Shown one piece after another: positions 10,133 to 21,930 of a stretch of 64,000 nt of DNA (position 1 is its first letter; every line of letters begins with the position of its first letter). Made by a program: the position numbers and the translations under genes. The notes under the pieces were generated by a model, which saw only the letters and a program-made list of their open reading frames with translations, was not told where the DNA came from and searched no databases. The stretch is from assembly GCF_028372415.1 (NCBI RefSeq), contig NC_092872.1:392110853-392174852 (forward strand). The letters are read 5' to 3'. The DNA comes from Notamacropus eugenii. Its lineage: Eukaryota > Chordata > Mammalia > Diprotodontia > Macropodidae.

Positions 10133-10681
10133 AGGATTAGGGGAGTAGTAGAATTCCCTCTCCACAACTGCTTTCAGCTCCACCAGGCCAGCACTCTTCC
10201 TCCTCACCTTAGGACCATGCTTAACACTGAGATTCAGATGGAGGGCTCTAAAAATGGATGCTAGTGCTTCAGTAGCTGCTGCCAGTGGAGCTAGACTGCA
10301 TTCCCTTTTTCAGATGAAAAAGATTTCTCACTGACCTTTGAATCTTTCTTTGGTGTTTGTAGGTTGAGTGATCTGAGAACTGCTGCTGCTGGGGATTCCA
10401 TCCCCGAGGCCTGTTCTGGTAATGTTTCTACCAGTGCCGATGGGCCAGGGCTCGACTGGGCTCATGGGCTATGCTCTGCTCTGTGACCCGAGCAATAGAC
10501 CTTTCCTGTTGGCCTTCCAGGCTACCTTGGGTTGAAAATCTCTTTCATTCTGTCGTTTTGTGGCTTCTGCTGCTCTAGAATTTGCTGAGAGCCATTTTTT
10601 TACAGGTATTTTATGGACTTTGGCAAAAGAGCTAGAATATGTGCATCTTTCTACTTCACCATCTTGGCTCCCCTGCCCCCC
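10133..10681 (-). mobile_element. HAL1/L1 5' UTR fragment
   Basis: On the minus strand it starts at about 10681 with GGAGCCAAGATGG (YY1-like motif at 10659-10672) and covers roughly 550 bases of 5' UTR resembling that at 1680-2254. It ends abruptly where the GAPDH pseudogene stops. A 5'-end-only piece is unusual, because L1-type insertions normally keep the 3' end, so the rest was probably lost by deletion. Confidence 0.75.
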
Positions 10682-10799
10682 ATATTTGTACTCTGTCAAA
10701 ATACTTTGACTTTAGAATTAAAATAGGATTTACTTAACATTTCTTCATTGTGAGATTCTTTTAGTACAGAATCTAAATATCAGTTAGATAATAAATCAA

Positions 10800-10910
10800 T
10801 AAACTAAATTGCTTTGGAAAATGAGAAGAGATAAGTGACTTCCTCACTGTGACACAGACAGTATGTGTCAGAATTAGGATTTGTATAATTTTACTCCATC
10901 CCTTTCACCA
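10800..10910 (-). repeat. MIR/CORE SINE fragment
   Basis: Antisense MIR core: 'ataagtgacttcctcactgt' followed by 'cagtatgtgtcagaattagg'. Confidence 0.55.
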
Positions 10911-10914
10911 TCTG

Positions 10915-11190
10915 TCATTTTTAACGTGAGAGTATATCTCAGGATTGTTTTATTTTGCATTTCTCTAATCAATAGTGATTTAGACAATGTTTTTTTTTAA
11001 TATAGTCTTCTATAGCTTTGATTTCTTCTGAAAACTGCCCATTCATATTCTTTGACCATTTATCAATTCAAGAAGGCTTTTATTTAAAAAGAAAAATGAC
11101 TCAATGCTCTATATATTTGATAAAAGAGGCCTTTGTTTAGAGAATCTTGCTATTATTGTCTATGGTACCAAGGGCCAGCTCTTTTTTGTC
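10915..11190 (-). mobile_element. L1 ORF2 C-terminal fragment
   Basis: Minus-strand L1: 'ttgcatttctctaatcaata gtgattta' is the same as the L1 copies at 28770 and 44270. Heavily diverged. Confidence 0.6.
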
Positions 11191-11239
11191 TTTATTGTCT
11201 GTGGTACCATTTTAGCAATATATACTTTCTTCAATTACA

Positions 11240-11580
11240 TTTATATTCGTGTAGGAGTTTTCATTTTGGGATCTTTTTCAGGAAATTATCAGGGAATATT
11301 TTCAATTTCTACTTTATCCTCTACAGCTAAGATATCAGGGCAGTTTTTCTGTATAATTTCGAAGGTTCTTTTTCAATCACTGCTTTCAGATATTCCAATA
11401 ATTCTTAAGTTATCACTCCTCAATTTATTTTCCAGCTCAATTACTTATCCAGTGATTTTGTTTTCACATTTTCTTCTTTATTTTCATTATTTTGATTTAG
11501 TTTTACTGTTTCTTAATATCTCATGGAGTCATTAGATTTCACTTTCCCAATTCTGTATTTTTAAGATTTATGATTAATAA
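11240..11580 (-). mobile_element. L1/HAL1 ORF1 fragment
   Basis: Diverged minus-strand ORF1 matching 700-1030 in order (the 'gatatcagggcagtttttct' and 'tctcatggagtcattagatt' blocks). It probably belongs with the fragment at 10915, with an internal deletion. Confidence 0.55.
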
Positions 11581-14500
11581 TTGTATGTTTCCTTCCATCC
11601 CATTTTCTTCTGTTTATTCTTCCCAAAAGGCTTTTTCTCCTTATTCTGTTTTAATGACTTAGTGTACTGCCATAAGTTTAGCACATTGACTAGTTACACT
11701 TCTCCCAGTACTTTCCAAAGTCCACCTCCTACATGGGTTATAAGCTATTGCTTTCCAATATCTTTTGTGGTCCAAATATTTTGCTGCCCCATCACTAAAC
11801 CATGCATATCTCTTTTGTTCTTTGGTTAATCCATCATATCCCTCATTTCATTTTACCAAGGACTGTAACAACTGCTGCTTTGGTTCAGAGGGTGCATCAT
11901 CTCAGTATCCACATTTGCTGTAGATTCATGTAAAACAGAAACCCCACTTTTGCCTGTTTTAGATCTATTTTGAATATACCATTTCCATTTAATTGTGCTA
12001 GCATCCAATGAATATTGAATTATATGGGAAGCTGGGGTACTCGTTTCCCAGGCCATAATTGGGATTCCAGTCCTTAGTATTATCACATGGTCTAAAGTCA
12101 GTTGTTTCAGTCTCTACCAAAGCCCAATGTGCAGGTAAAAACTGCTTTTCAAAAGGGGAATATCTAGCTGCAGATGAAGGGAGTTTCCTAGACCAAAATC
12201 ATGAGGGTGCATTTTGGCTTTGTTATTTTAATACCATAAACTCCAGTTTACATATTTATCCTGTACAGTCATTTGCAATTCCACTGGGTCACTTTGCATA
12301 GGCCATAAATCTAGGTCCTATTGTATACCAGCTTCATCAAAAGCTTTACTCTGCTCAAGTTACTAATCAAATTCATATTTTTTCCTAGTAATCTTATATT
12401 AGGGTTTCAAAATTTGTCTTAGATGAGGTATGTGATGTCACCAATATCCAAATAATCCTTTAAACTTTTGGGCCTCTTTCTTTTTGGTGGTGATAAGAAA
12501 ATCCTCAATCTTTTGTTGGACTTGTGGGAGAATCTCTCACAGTTCCTGATTCCATCATATACTCAAAAACTTTACAGTTGAGCTGGTCCTTGAAACTTTG
12601 CGGGATTAATCTACCATTCTTTGCTTTTCATATGTTCAATTAAAAGTGTCAAACTCTTCTCCACTTGTTCTACAGCGTTTCTTTATATCATAATATGATC
12701 TTTGTAGTGGATAAGATGTACATCAGGTGGCTCTAATTCACCCAAATGTTCAGTCACAGTCCTATGACAAATAGTGGGACTATGCAGATATCTTTGTGGG
12801 AAGCATGTAAAAGTATATTGTCGGCCCTGCCAAGTGAAAATTGGTTCCATTGTTGCGAATCTATTGGAATAGTAAAGAAAGCATTGGCTAAATCAATAAC
12901 TGCATACCAAGTCTCACCATATTTCTGAATCTTTTCTATTAAGGTAATAATATCTGGGACAGCAGCATAAAAGGGACAAGTGACTTTATTCAATTATCTA
13001 TAATCCACTGTCATCCTCCATGTCCCAACTGACTTTTATACTGCCCAGAAAAGATTATTCCATTGAGTGGTTGTAGGGAATAATACCCCTGCCTCAACAT
13101 ATTCCTTTATAGTATTGGTCGTCTCATCTTGTCTACATGGCACGTGATACTGTTTTAATGTAATTATTTCTGAAGGTTCAAATAAAGTGATTGGATCCAT
13201 TTTTATTTTACCCACTAAAACTGTATTAATTTCTGTCTTTCTTACTGCAAACTGGTATTTCCCTTCAGGTAAATTTGAAGTCATACCTCTCAATGTATTT
13301 ACTCCAATGATGTATTCAGAAATGGGTATAATTATCGAGGTATATTCTCTCATAGGTAATTGTCCAATTTTCATTGTTAGATTGACTTAGGTGGCCAATA
13401 TTTCAGTCCCTCCCAATACTGTGATGGTGAAAGGAGTTCCATGTTTAAACTTATCAGAGTTTCCATATATAAGGGTGGCTTCCACCCCAGTATCTATTAA
13501 TGTCTTAGTTGCAGTATTTGATCCAATTTTCTAATATGTGGTCAAACTGATATGAGGTCTGTAACCCTGTCTGTGTATTTCTTTTATCTGAGCTGGAGTT
13601 TGGCCAACTTGCTAACCTCCCTGAAGGTGCAACAAGCTTGGATACAAGTGTTAAGAAGGATACATAGGGGCAGTTATTATTTCTCTATTTTGTCTAGTAT
13701 CAAGTCCCTTTTGTCAGTTCATTCTGTATAGTTCATTAGTTGAAGTACCATCTATGATTCCAAAATCTACCCCTGATCTCAATAGAGCAGAAAACAATTC
13801 TCTCCTTGTCAATTTGTTCTGATTTTGAACCTATTGGCTATTTTCTCTCTCTAGTAATTTTGTCTTTTCCCTTATCCCCTAAATTACTTAACTGTGAAAT
13901 ATTGTCCAGCACCTCTGAAAGAGGGTGCCATATTTGCCCAATTATTAGAGTCATAATCAAGTACTTATAAATAAGAGGAGCCATCTTCACTATGATATTC
14001 CTATGGTAAACTGCAAAGAGAGTATTATAGTATGCACCTGCATTTCTGGTCATTATGGCAGTCTTTATTACCTCCTCCTTTAACATTCTTATACAGTCCC
14101 TAAGTGATTACCAGGGTCTGTCTCCACTAGGTCACATAAAGTCAGTACGATACTACCTACTGCAGCCTTCTTCAGCCAAAGCTAGCAGAATAGCTGTATT
14201 GTTACCTCCGTTAATATTGTAATCTCTAAAAGTTTACTGTACAAAAGGATTCTAATATGTATAAATTTCAAATTGTCCACATTATATAAACACTCCTCCA
14301 GTGCCTTCATCACTGATTCTCACCATCCAAGATGTTAATGATTCTCTCATCCTTTGGGTGAACCAACTCAAAATATCTGTGACCTTCTGCTGAGTAAAAT
14401 CTTCAGTTATTTTTCTAAACACTGTAGTACCTCCCTTGTTTTCCTGTTTCCACCTCACTATTGGGCATTCTTCTCCAAGTTTTTTTTCACTTCCATGGCA

Positions 14501-14976
14501 ACTAATTTGGGTCTGTACAAAGATCATACACACATTTCTTTTGCTAACCTTCACCTTCTTCTGATCTACATGAACAGCCTTTCCTTCCACCTGAGACTGA
14601 CCTCCCCTGCAAGATTGCTCTTGTAAAGGAGAGCCCAAAGGCTGAGAATTCTCATACAAATTAGCTAACTCTTTTTCCACCTAATTTTTTTTCTTAAGCA
14701 GGTCATCTCCGTTTCAACATATTACAGTAACCCATTAATAAAATTCAGCCTTTTCCACTTACCACTGCCAACTCCTTCCCTGATCTTATTGCTATTCCTT
14801 GCAAACACCTTTCAAAATCCCCAAGTTCCCCCTCCTGTACCCCCACTTCCCAGTTTTCACTGTGGTTTTGGACCATTCTCTGGCTAATGAGGAAAAAATT
14901 AAATTGTCCCAACCTGGGATACTAGTTTCTCCCTCTAAATCCTTTCTGCCCCCAAATACAGGTTTTATACACTGTA

Positions 14977-14994
14977 ATTCTGTTCCTGACACCA
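14977..14994 (-). other. Primer binding site, tRNA-Leu type
   Basis: The minus strand reads TGGTGTCAGGAACAGAAT. The first 11 bases match the leucine-tRNA primer site (TGGTGTCAGGA...). It sits directly inside the LTR, as expected. Confidence 0.6.
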
Positions 14995-14995
14995 A

Positions 14996-15469
14996 ATATA
15001 TCACCAAGGCAATATTCACAGCACTGGTGTTTACTATGAATATGCCAGCAAAGTTGTCAATCACAAAGTATATCAGATTCCATATAGAAGCAGAATAAAA
15101 ATATTTATTTAGACACAAGAAAGCCAAATCCTAGAACCAGAAAGCAAAATCTGTCACAATGACCAAGAAGTTTATAAACATGATCACTACAAGGCCAAAG
15201 CCATTCCAAAGGTTCCCCTCCTCTGCCAGGGCCTTCTCCCAAGCAAACTCTCATGAACCTGACCCTTGTTATGCCTGCCTGCCTGTGTCCTTGCTTCTCT
15301 GCCCCACCCACTCTCACTCACTTCCTCCTAGTTCTACTCCACTCTTCCTGTTCTGCCTGTTCAGCAAGCTCCTCTCACTTCATGTGACTTAGGCTTCCAG
15401 GTGACTTAAACAGATCATATGGGCATATTAATGAATGAGAAAGATCTTTCCATTTAAATTACTATTACA
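14996..15469 (-). repeat. 5' LTR of the retroviral fossil
   Basis: About 474 bases, beginning TGTAATAGTAA on the minus strand, with a TATA-like TTTATAAAC stretch near 15175 and an AATAAA-type poly(A) signal near 15105. It ends just before the primer site. Only one LTR is seen, so age from LTR divergence cannot be estimated. Confidence 0.6.
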
Positions 15470-15511
15470 CCTCTGGAGCCACCAAATATCTCCCATCATG
15501 ATCCTCTTTCT

Positions 15512-16062
15512 TTAAACAAATTTATTCACTTATTTATTGTTAGTTTGTAACATTCACTTCCATAAGTTTTAAATTTTCTCCAACTCTCTCTTCTCCTCCC
15601 TCCTCAAGATGGAATGCAATCTGATATATACATTCTTATTAAACATATTTTCACATTTGTCATGTTGTATAGAAGAATTATAACATCTGGGAGGAACCAT
15701 GAGAGAGAAAAACAAAAAGAAAAAAGAGCAAATAGTCTGCTTTGATCTACATTCAGACTCTGTATTTCTTTGTCTGGATGTGGATAGCATTTTCTATCAT
15801 AAGTCTTTTGGAGTTGTTTTAGGTCTTTGCACTATTGAGAAGAGTTAAGTCTATAAAAGTCAGCCATCACACAATATGACTGTTACTATATACAATGTTC
15901 TCCTGGTTCTACTCACTTCACTCAGCATCAGTTCATATAAGTCTTTCCAGGTTTTTTGAAGAATGCTTCCTCATAATTTTCATAGCACAATAGCATTCCA
16001 TTGCATTCATATTCCACAACTTGTTCAGCCATTTCCCAATTAATGTGAAGGAATTATGATAA
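15512..16062 (-). mobile_element. L1 3' end (5'-truncated)
   Basis: Contains the pyrimidine-rich marsupial L1 3' UTR (tail at 15512) and the last part of ORF2, ending at 'ttcagccatttcccaattaa'. Confidence 0.75.
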
Positions 16063-16069
16063 AAAGTAC

Positions 16070-16346
16070 TATCCTCCAGAGAAAGAGCTAATGGAGACTG
16101 GATGCAGATCACAGTATAGTTGCTGTATACTTTGCTTTTATTTTTTTCTTTTTTTGTCTTTGTTTTCTTTCACAGCATGACTAATATGGAAATATATTTT
16201 GCATGACTGTACATGTATAAAATTTATCAAATTGCTTCTCATTTCAAGGATGGAAGGAGAGAATTTGGGAACTCAATTTTTTAAATGTCAAAAATTGATT
16301 TAAGATGCAGTTGGCGCACAAAAATAATATTTAATAAAATTTAAAA
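16070..16346 (+). mobile_element. L1 3' UTR, opposite strand
   Basis: A plus-strand L1 3' UTR ('cagcatgactaatatggaaa', then 'gagaatttgggaactca') with an A/T-rich tail near 16340. It lies head to head with the minus-strand L1 end next to it. Confidence 0.7.
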
Positions 16347-16780
16347 ATAAATGGTGGCAAGATGAGGTCCAAGTGAAAGGGAAGAATGTAGATAATTATG
16401 TAAAATCATTTAAAAAGGTAATCACTATTGACTGTAATGCTGTCTTATTCTAATTACAGTGATGATGGTTTTGATATGAGAATGTTTATTGGGTAAAGTC
16501 ACTTGTATTTTTCCAGATGCCATCTCAGCAAGTTCGTTATATAATTATCTGTTTGTATTCATTTCCTGACAACAAATTCAAGTTAAAACTCACCTATAGT
16601 TTGTTAAATCTGGTTTCCTTGGTAACAGTAAAAAATTCACACCATGAGCAACACTACCCTATTAGCTAATGTTTGGATGCCATAAATTTCTGAGTAACGC
16701 TAAAAATAAATTTAAAAAAAAAACCAGTTGGGTACTTGAAAAAATTACTGAATATTATGAAGCTTATCCAATGTTTCTTA
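16346..16780. other. Unassigned DNA
   Basis: No gene or clear repeat recognised. Confidence 0.5.
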
Positions 16781-16900
16781 GATCATTATCCTCAATTTAC
16801 AGATTAGGAAACTGTGTGAAGCTCAGATAACTTAAATTATTTGTTAAAATCCCATAGCTAGTAAGGGATACACATTTGTCTAGTCCTGCCCATATAGACC
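16780..16900 (-). repeat. MIR fragment
   Basis: Antisense MIR core: 'caatttacagattaggaaac tg' followed by 'cccatagctagtaaggg'. Confidence 0.6.
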
Positions 16901-16969
16901 AAAGTTACTCAGGAATATGAACATCTTTTATATTCTTTATAAAATCCCCAGTACCTCATGAGTGGCTAG

Positions 16970-17310
16970 TGTTCTGTTTATACAAGGAATATCACCCCAG
17001 CATGTCATCTGAACTCCAGCCCTTATCCTCATTTCCTTCCCACTACAACTTAACACTGCTTCAAGATATTTAGCTCTCAAAAGTGTGACCTCATCTTTTC
17101 CAAAACTAGTTCTCTGATCCACATCTTGGTCATCTCCATGACTTGTTATCTGCCTTTAATGTACCCATCCTACACTCGTCTTTCCAAATATCCCTTAGGT
17201 GTTTTCTTCTCCCATTTGAATGCAGGTATCATGATGGCAGAGACTGTCACACTTGTTTGTATTTGTATGTCCAACATTTAGCACAGTGACTTGCACATAG
17301 CAAATATTTA
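16970..17310 (+). repeat. L2 LINE 3' end
   Basis: Diverged L2 3' region ending 'agcacagtgacttgcacata' and 'aaatatttaataaa', the usual L2 terminus. A TACC/CTAT microsatellite has grown at its tail. Confidence 0.6.
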
Positions 17311-17319
17311 ATAAAGTTT

Positions 17320-17440
17320 CTACCTACCTACCTACTTGCCTACCTATCCATTCATCCATTCACCCATCTATCTATCTCTCTATGTCTCTGTCTATCTGTC
17401 TGTCTGCCTGTCTGTCTTTCTGTCTACATATCTATCAAAT
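17320..17440 (+). repeat. Tetranucleotide microsatellite
   Basis: Runs of TACC, ATCC, CTAT and CTGT units grading into each other directly after the L2 tail. Confidence 0.85.
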
Positions 17441-17574
17441 GATTTTGATGGCTATTGAAGATTGGGTGAAAAAAAAGCAAAGATGATTAAAGAAAATATT
17501 TGAGTACATAACTAATAAAGCTTTCTATCATGTGATTTATAGAGCTTACAGACAATACTATCCCTTCTTTCTTT

Positions 17575-17960
17575 TTAAAATTTTAATTAATTAATTTTAT
17601 ATTTCAACATTCACTTTTTCAAGATATTGAGTTCCAGATTTTTCTCTTTCCCTCTCTTATGCCCTCCCAAAAAAGTATGGAATCTGATATGCACTGTACA
17701 TGTATGGTCATATTAAACATATTTCCACCCTAGGCTATGAAAGAAGAATCAGAACAAAAAAAGAAAACAAGACAGAAGAAAAAAGAAAATTGTATCCTTT
17801 GGTCCACATTCAGACTCCATAATTCTTTTTCTGGATGAAGATAGTATTTTCCTTCATGAGCCTTTTCAAATTGTTTCATATCATTGTTTTGTTAAGAAGA
17901 GTGAAATCTATCTAAGTCAGTCATCATACAATGTTTCTGTTACTGTTTTTAATGGCCTTG
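17575..17960 (-). mobile_element. L1 3' UTR and tail
   Basis: Older L1 3' UTR on the minus strand (a 'tcaacattcactttttcaag' type tail) reaching the end of ORF2. It is interrupted by a second L1 end at 17961. Confidence 0.7.
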
Positions 17961-18588
17961 TTATTTTCTTTTCATTTTTAAAATATTTATTTTGGTTTTC
18001 AGCATTCACTTACATAAGCTTTTGAGTTTTAAATTTTCTCTCCCTCCCTACGTTCAGTCTTCCCTCCTTAAGATGGCATATAATCTGATATGGACCTTAC
18101 ATGTACATCCATATTAAACATATTTTCACTTTAGCCACATTGTAAAGAAGAATTAGAACCAAGTAGGAGGAATCATGAAAAAGAAGAAACAAAACAGCAA
18201 AAACAAAAAAATGGGGATGAAATAATATGCTTTGATCTGCATTCAAACTCCATAGTTCTTTCTCTGGATGTGGATAGCATTTTTCCTAATGAGTTTTTTT
18301 GAAATTTTCTTAGATCCTTGCATTACTGAGAAGAGCTAAGTCTATGTAAGTTAGGCATGACACGATATTGCTGTTGTACAATGATCCCTTGGTTCTGCTC
18401 ACTTCACTGAGAATCAATTCATTTAAGTCCTTTTAGGTTTTTCTAAAGTTGACCTGTTAATAATTTCTTATGTAACAATGATATTCTATCACATTCATGT
18501 ATCACAACTTGTTTAGTCCTTCTCCAATTAATGGACATCACCTCGATTTCCAACTCCTTGCCACCAATCATAAACAAAACTATTTGGT
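17961..18588 (-). mobile_element. L1 3' end (second copy)
   Basis: Another minus-strand L1 3' UTR plus ORF2 end, in tandem with the copy to its left, ending at 'ggacatcacctcgatttcca'. Confidence 0.7.
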
Positions 18589-19463
18589 ACTGGCTAAGAA
18601 ATAGAGTGGTGCATCAGTGAAATAGGTTAGGTACACAAGACACAATAGTCAATTACTTTGATAACCAAACGTTTGAAAAAGTGTAGCATCAAGCATCCTG
18701 ACAAATCCAGAATGGCCTGCTAGCAAAAGTTCTTAAATCTGCTTCTCTGAAAGAACAGTTGAGAGGTCAACAATCTTCTTTAATTACATATACCAACAGT
18801 GAAAATACAAACAGAGAAATAAAAACTGACCAACAGGGCTTCTACCTGTCTGACCACAAGCAATACAACAAGAGGAGGACAACTGAGTCAAAGCTACATC
18901 CTGCAAAAATGTGCGTACCCTTTGACCCAGCAATATTTCTTCTGGGACTCTATCCCAAAGAGATCATAGGAATGGGAAAGGGTCCCATAGCTACAAAAAT
19001 ATTTATAGCAGCTCTCTTTGTGCTGGCCGATAACTGAAAATTAAGGGGATGCCCATTAATTGGGAAGTGATTGAACAAGTTGTGGTACATGAATGCAATG
19101 GAATAATATTGTGCTATGAGAAATGATGAACAGGGAAACTTCAGAGAGGAGTGGAAAGACTTATATGAAATGATGCTGAATGAAAGGAGCAGAACCAGGA
19201 GAATTTCGTAGGCAGCAACAACCACAGTGTGCAAGGAATTTTTCTGGTACACTTAGTCCTTCATAGCAATGCCAGGACCTAAAAATTTCCCAATGGACTT
19301 TGGAAGCAAAATGTCTTTTGCGTCCAGAGAAAGAACTATGGAATTTGATTGCAGAATGAAGCATACTATTTTCGTTTGTGTTATGTTTTGTTTTATTTTA
19401 TGGTTACTTCCATTCATTTTAATTCTTCTGTGCAACACGACTATGGTGAAATTGTAAAACAAT
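18588..19463 (+). mobile_element. L1 ORF2 C-terminus and 3' UTR, rearranged
   Basis: Begins with ORF2 text (YWLRNRVVHQ-like, 18588-18700). About 195 bases at 18700-18894 do not match L1. ORF2 resumes with KMCVPFDPAIFLLGLYPKEII and runs to the L1 stop region and part of the 3' UTR, ending without a tail at 19463. About 400 bases of expected ORF2 are missing at the gap. Confidence 0.7.
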
Positions 19464-20106
19464 GTAAAGTTGAGTTCTTCTGTTGGAGCACAGGGGAACT
19501 GATGCACACTTCTTGTGCTGGGGGCCAGGAACCTGGTCAGTGGCTCTGTGTGCTGGGACCTCAGGTGTCGGCAGCAGGGATTTGTAGGGGATCTGGCAGT
19601 TTATCTGTTGCTGAGCTGGGGTCCTAATCGAGTTGTCTGGGGAATGCTGGGTATTTTTCTTCATTTTCCTGGGATAAACTGAAGCATGTTGAGTCTGGCC
19701 CCTGCAGGATCTCTGCCCACCCAGGTCTTTTTTGAAGTGCATGATGGTTCTCTTAGCTTGGGTCTTCTGGTTCTCCTGGACAAACTAAGGCATATGGGGA
19801 GTCCCGGTTTTGGTGTTTGCCTGCTGCACACCCATAGTAGTATCTCCTGCTAGTTTGCTGAAGGAGGGAATGCTTTTGCCTTGCTGGGATGCTTCCTGTC
19901 CTCGAATGCATTCTACTTTTATCTGAGTGAGATGGACCTTTGTTTGTTATCTTCTAAATCTCCCAGAAAAGAGATCACCCCTTCCTTACATATTCTTTCT
20001 TCTGATTCCACTGTTGCAGTACTTGTTCCAGGGTGCCATTACATGTTTCTGTGGTGGTGAATACAGGAGAGTAACAGCTTATCTGCCATCATAACTCCTG
20101 GAAGTC
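19464..20106 (-). mobile_element. L1 5' UTR fragment
   Basis: A GC-richer block resembling the 5' UTR of the L1 at 45110-45870 (for example 'gtcctggaaca' contexts and the 'ctgagtgagatggacctttg' block). It joins an oppositely oriented L1 3' end. No ORF1 follows. Confidence 0.65.
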
Positions 20107-20880
20107 CAATAATCTCTTCTAAAATCCATTTGAAATGAAGTGGATGATTTTAAATTATTTTCCATTCACTGTGCTAGTATTATAGCAATGGAAGGTGAAG
20201 TGATTTATTTCAAAGTTAAAAATTAAGACAGATTAGACACTTATTGTCATGATCACAAGGCACTTAAAGTTCTCGCTTTGAGAAACTCCAAAGTTTCTGG
20301 CAGAGAAATAGGGGAATCGAGATCTTGTTCCATTCACCAAACAAAGATCAGTAAGGGTTCGAACTCAACTATTTCTAGTGCCTGGAAATTCACTTTTATC
20401 TAAGTTCCCATGTCTTTAAACATTTTTCATTGGAAGGAAATCTAAGAAAAAATAGATTGATAAACTCATAAAAAGATACAAGAAGAATAAATATTATGTA
20501 AATGTGTAGAAAAAACAATGGAGATCTCTAAGTTCCAACAAATAGTAGAGATTGGGAGACTGAAGATCAATTTCATATATAGAACAGGTCCGAAGAGAGA
20601 AAGCAAAAACCATTTGTTATGTGGGGGACAAGGTTCAGAACCAAAGTACCTCATCCTCTGGTTGCTTAGAAGTTGTTCTCATTCAAATATTCAGATACCT
20701 CATCATTTGGAACTTGGGTAGCACAATTGGTTGACAAAAGTTGATTTCTTTCACTTTCACATTTTCAGAAAGGAATTCTTTTTATTAGTTCAAAAGCCAT
20801 TCAGCTCATCCCAAGAAAGATGCCTCTTTTGAGGGGGTAATTAGAACCAATTATGTTTGTGTTGTTTGTGTTGTTTGTTC
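20107..20880. other. Unassigned DNA
   Basis: No gene or clear repeat recognised. Confidence 0.5.
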
Positions 20881-20881
20881 T

Positions 20882-21035
20882 ATATTTTGTAAGGTGTCCA
20901 GAGGAACACAACCATTCCATACAAGGAAATTGAAGATGTTTAAAATACAAAAGAGAAAATTTAAGTGGGTCATAATAGCTAAATTTAAGCATTTAAAGGA
21001 ATATCATTATTAAAAGGAATTACATTTGTTCTATT
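20882..21035 (+). repeat. Partial duplicate of an L3/CR1 segment (copy 1)
   Basis: About 153 bases, roughly 93% identical by eye to 21603-21757 (for example GTGTCCAGAGGAACACAACC in both). Spacing is 721 bp. Confidence 0.85.
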
Positions 21036-21199
21036 TGTATTGTTTGCTTTGATATTGAAGCTCTAGTATAGAATTTTTTCTATGCCTGGAACAGGGGTAG
21101 AGTAGGGTATGGTTAAAGAACTTGTACTCATTTGTGTAGATCTGAGTGAGGAAAGTATGTTCTTTTCTATATTGATTTTTATCAAAGTCATGAATGAAG

Positions 21200-21930
21200 T
21201 TATACAAGCCTTACTTATCACATTTACAGAAGAACAAAACCTGGGAAGGATGACTTACATGTTAAATGATAGGCAGGATATGAAAGGAACTCAACAGAAT
21301 AGAAATTAACAAAATGAAATTTAAAAGAGATAAATATAAAATCCTTTTCCTTACTTTGAAAAAAAAATAATGAAAAGCACCAGCTATGTGAGGGCATGGC
21401 TTGTTTAGCAGCTCATGAATACAAGATTGCAGTGCTCCAGAAGACTCTAATTTCAATGAGAACCAAAACTATGACACGACCGTCAAAAAAGTAAAACAAA
21501 ACAATACAAATTCAGTCTTGATCTACTGAATGAAAGAACTGGTAGTCTTCCTGTGTCCTATCCTCATTAAAATATTTAGAGTATTATGTTCATTTTGAAG
21601 TTTTATATTTTGTAATGTGTCCAGAGGAACACAACCATTCTATACAAGGAAACTGAAGATGTTTAAAACACAAAAGAGAAAATCTAAGTGGGTCATGATA
21701 GCTAAATTAAAGCATTCAAAGGGATATCATTATTAAAAAGGAATTACATTCGTTCTATTTAATTCCAAAAGGCAGAGCTACAAGAAATGGGTGAAAGTTT
21801 CAAGGGTCACAAGAAAAAAAAAAGTCCTTTTTAGTAGTTGGATATTTTCAACAGTGGAGAGGTATACATTAGAAAGTTGTTTTCTCTGTCAGGTAAGGGC
21901 TTTAAGAAAAGAAGTAACAATGTTTGTTAC
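21200..21930 (+). repeat. L3/CR1 LINE fragment (contains copy 2 of the duplicate)
   Basis: Diverged match in order to the CR1/L3 ORF2 end and 3' UTR: 'ttagagtattatgttcattt' (family: tggagtattgtgttcagtt), then 'gggtcatgatagct', then 'attcaaagggatatcatt', then 'agaaatgggtgaaagtt'. It is an ancient element, with no ends preserved. Confidence 0.6.

Larger units (their letters stand above)
11600..15469 (-). mobile_element. Endogenous retrovirus fossil: 5' LTR, gag, pro and start of pol
   Basis: On the minus strand the order is LTR (15469-14996), a tRNA-Leu-type primer site, a gag-like region, protease, reverse transcriptase and the beginning of RNase H, ending near 11600. Short signatures include YAVIDLANAFF in the reverse transcriptase. 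I see no integrase, env or 3' LTR. The fossil ends against old L1 scraps, so its downstream half is missing. It is clearly broken, with many (well over ten) disabling changes, and is an old insertion. The family is unsettled: pol looks class I/gamma-epsilon-like or a neighbouring lineage, and this is inference. Nothing here should be expressed. Confidence 0.8.

Noticed and set aside
15512-16346. Twin-priming (5'-inverted) single L1 insertion
   Set aside because: Both oppositely oriented pieces contain 3' UTR sequence, whereas an inverted insertion would have the 3' end once only. They are more likely two elements.
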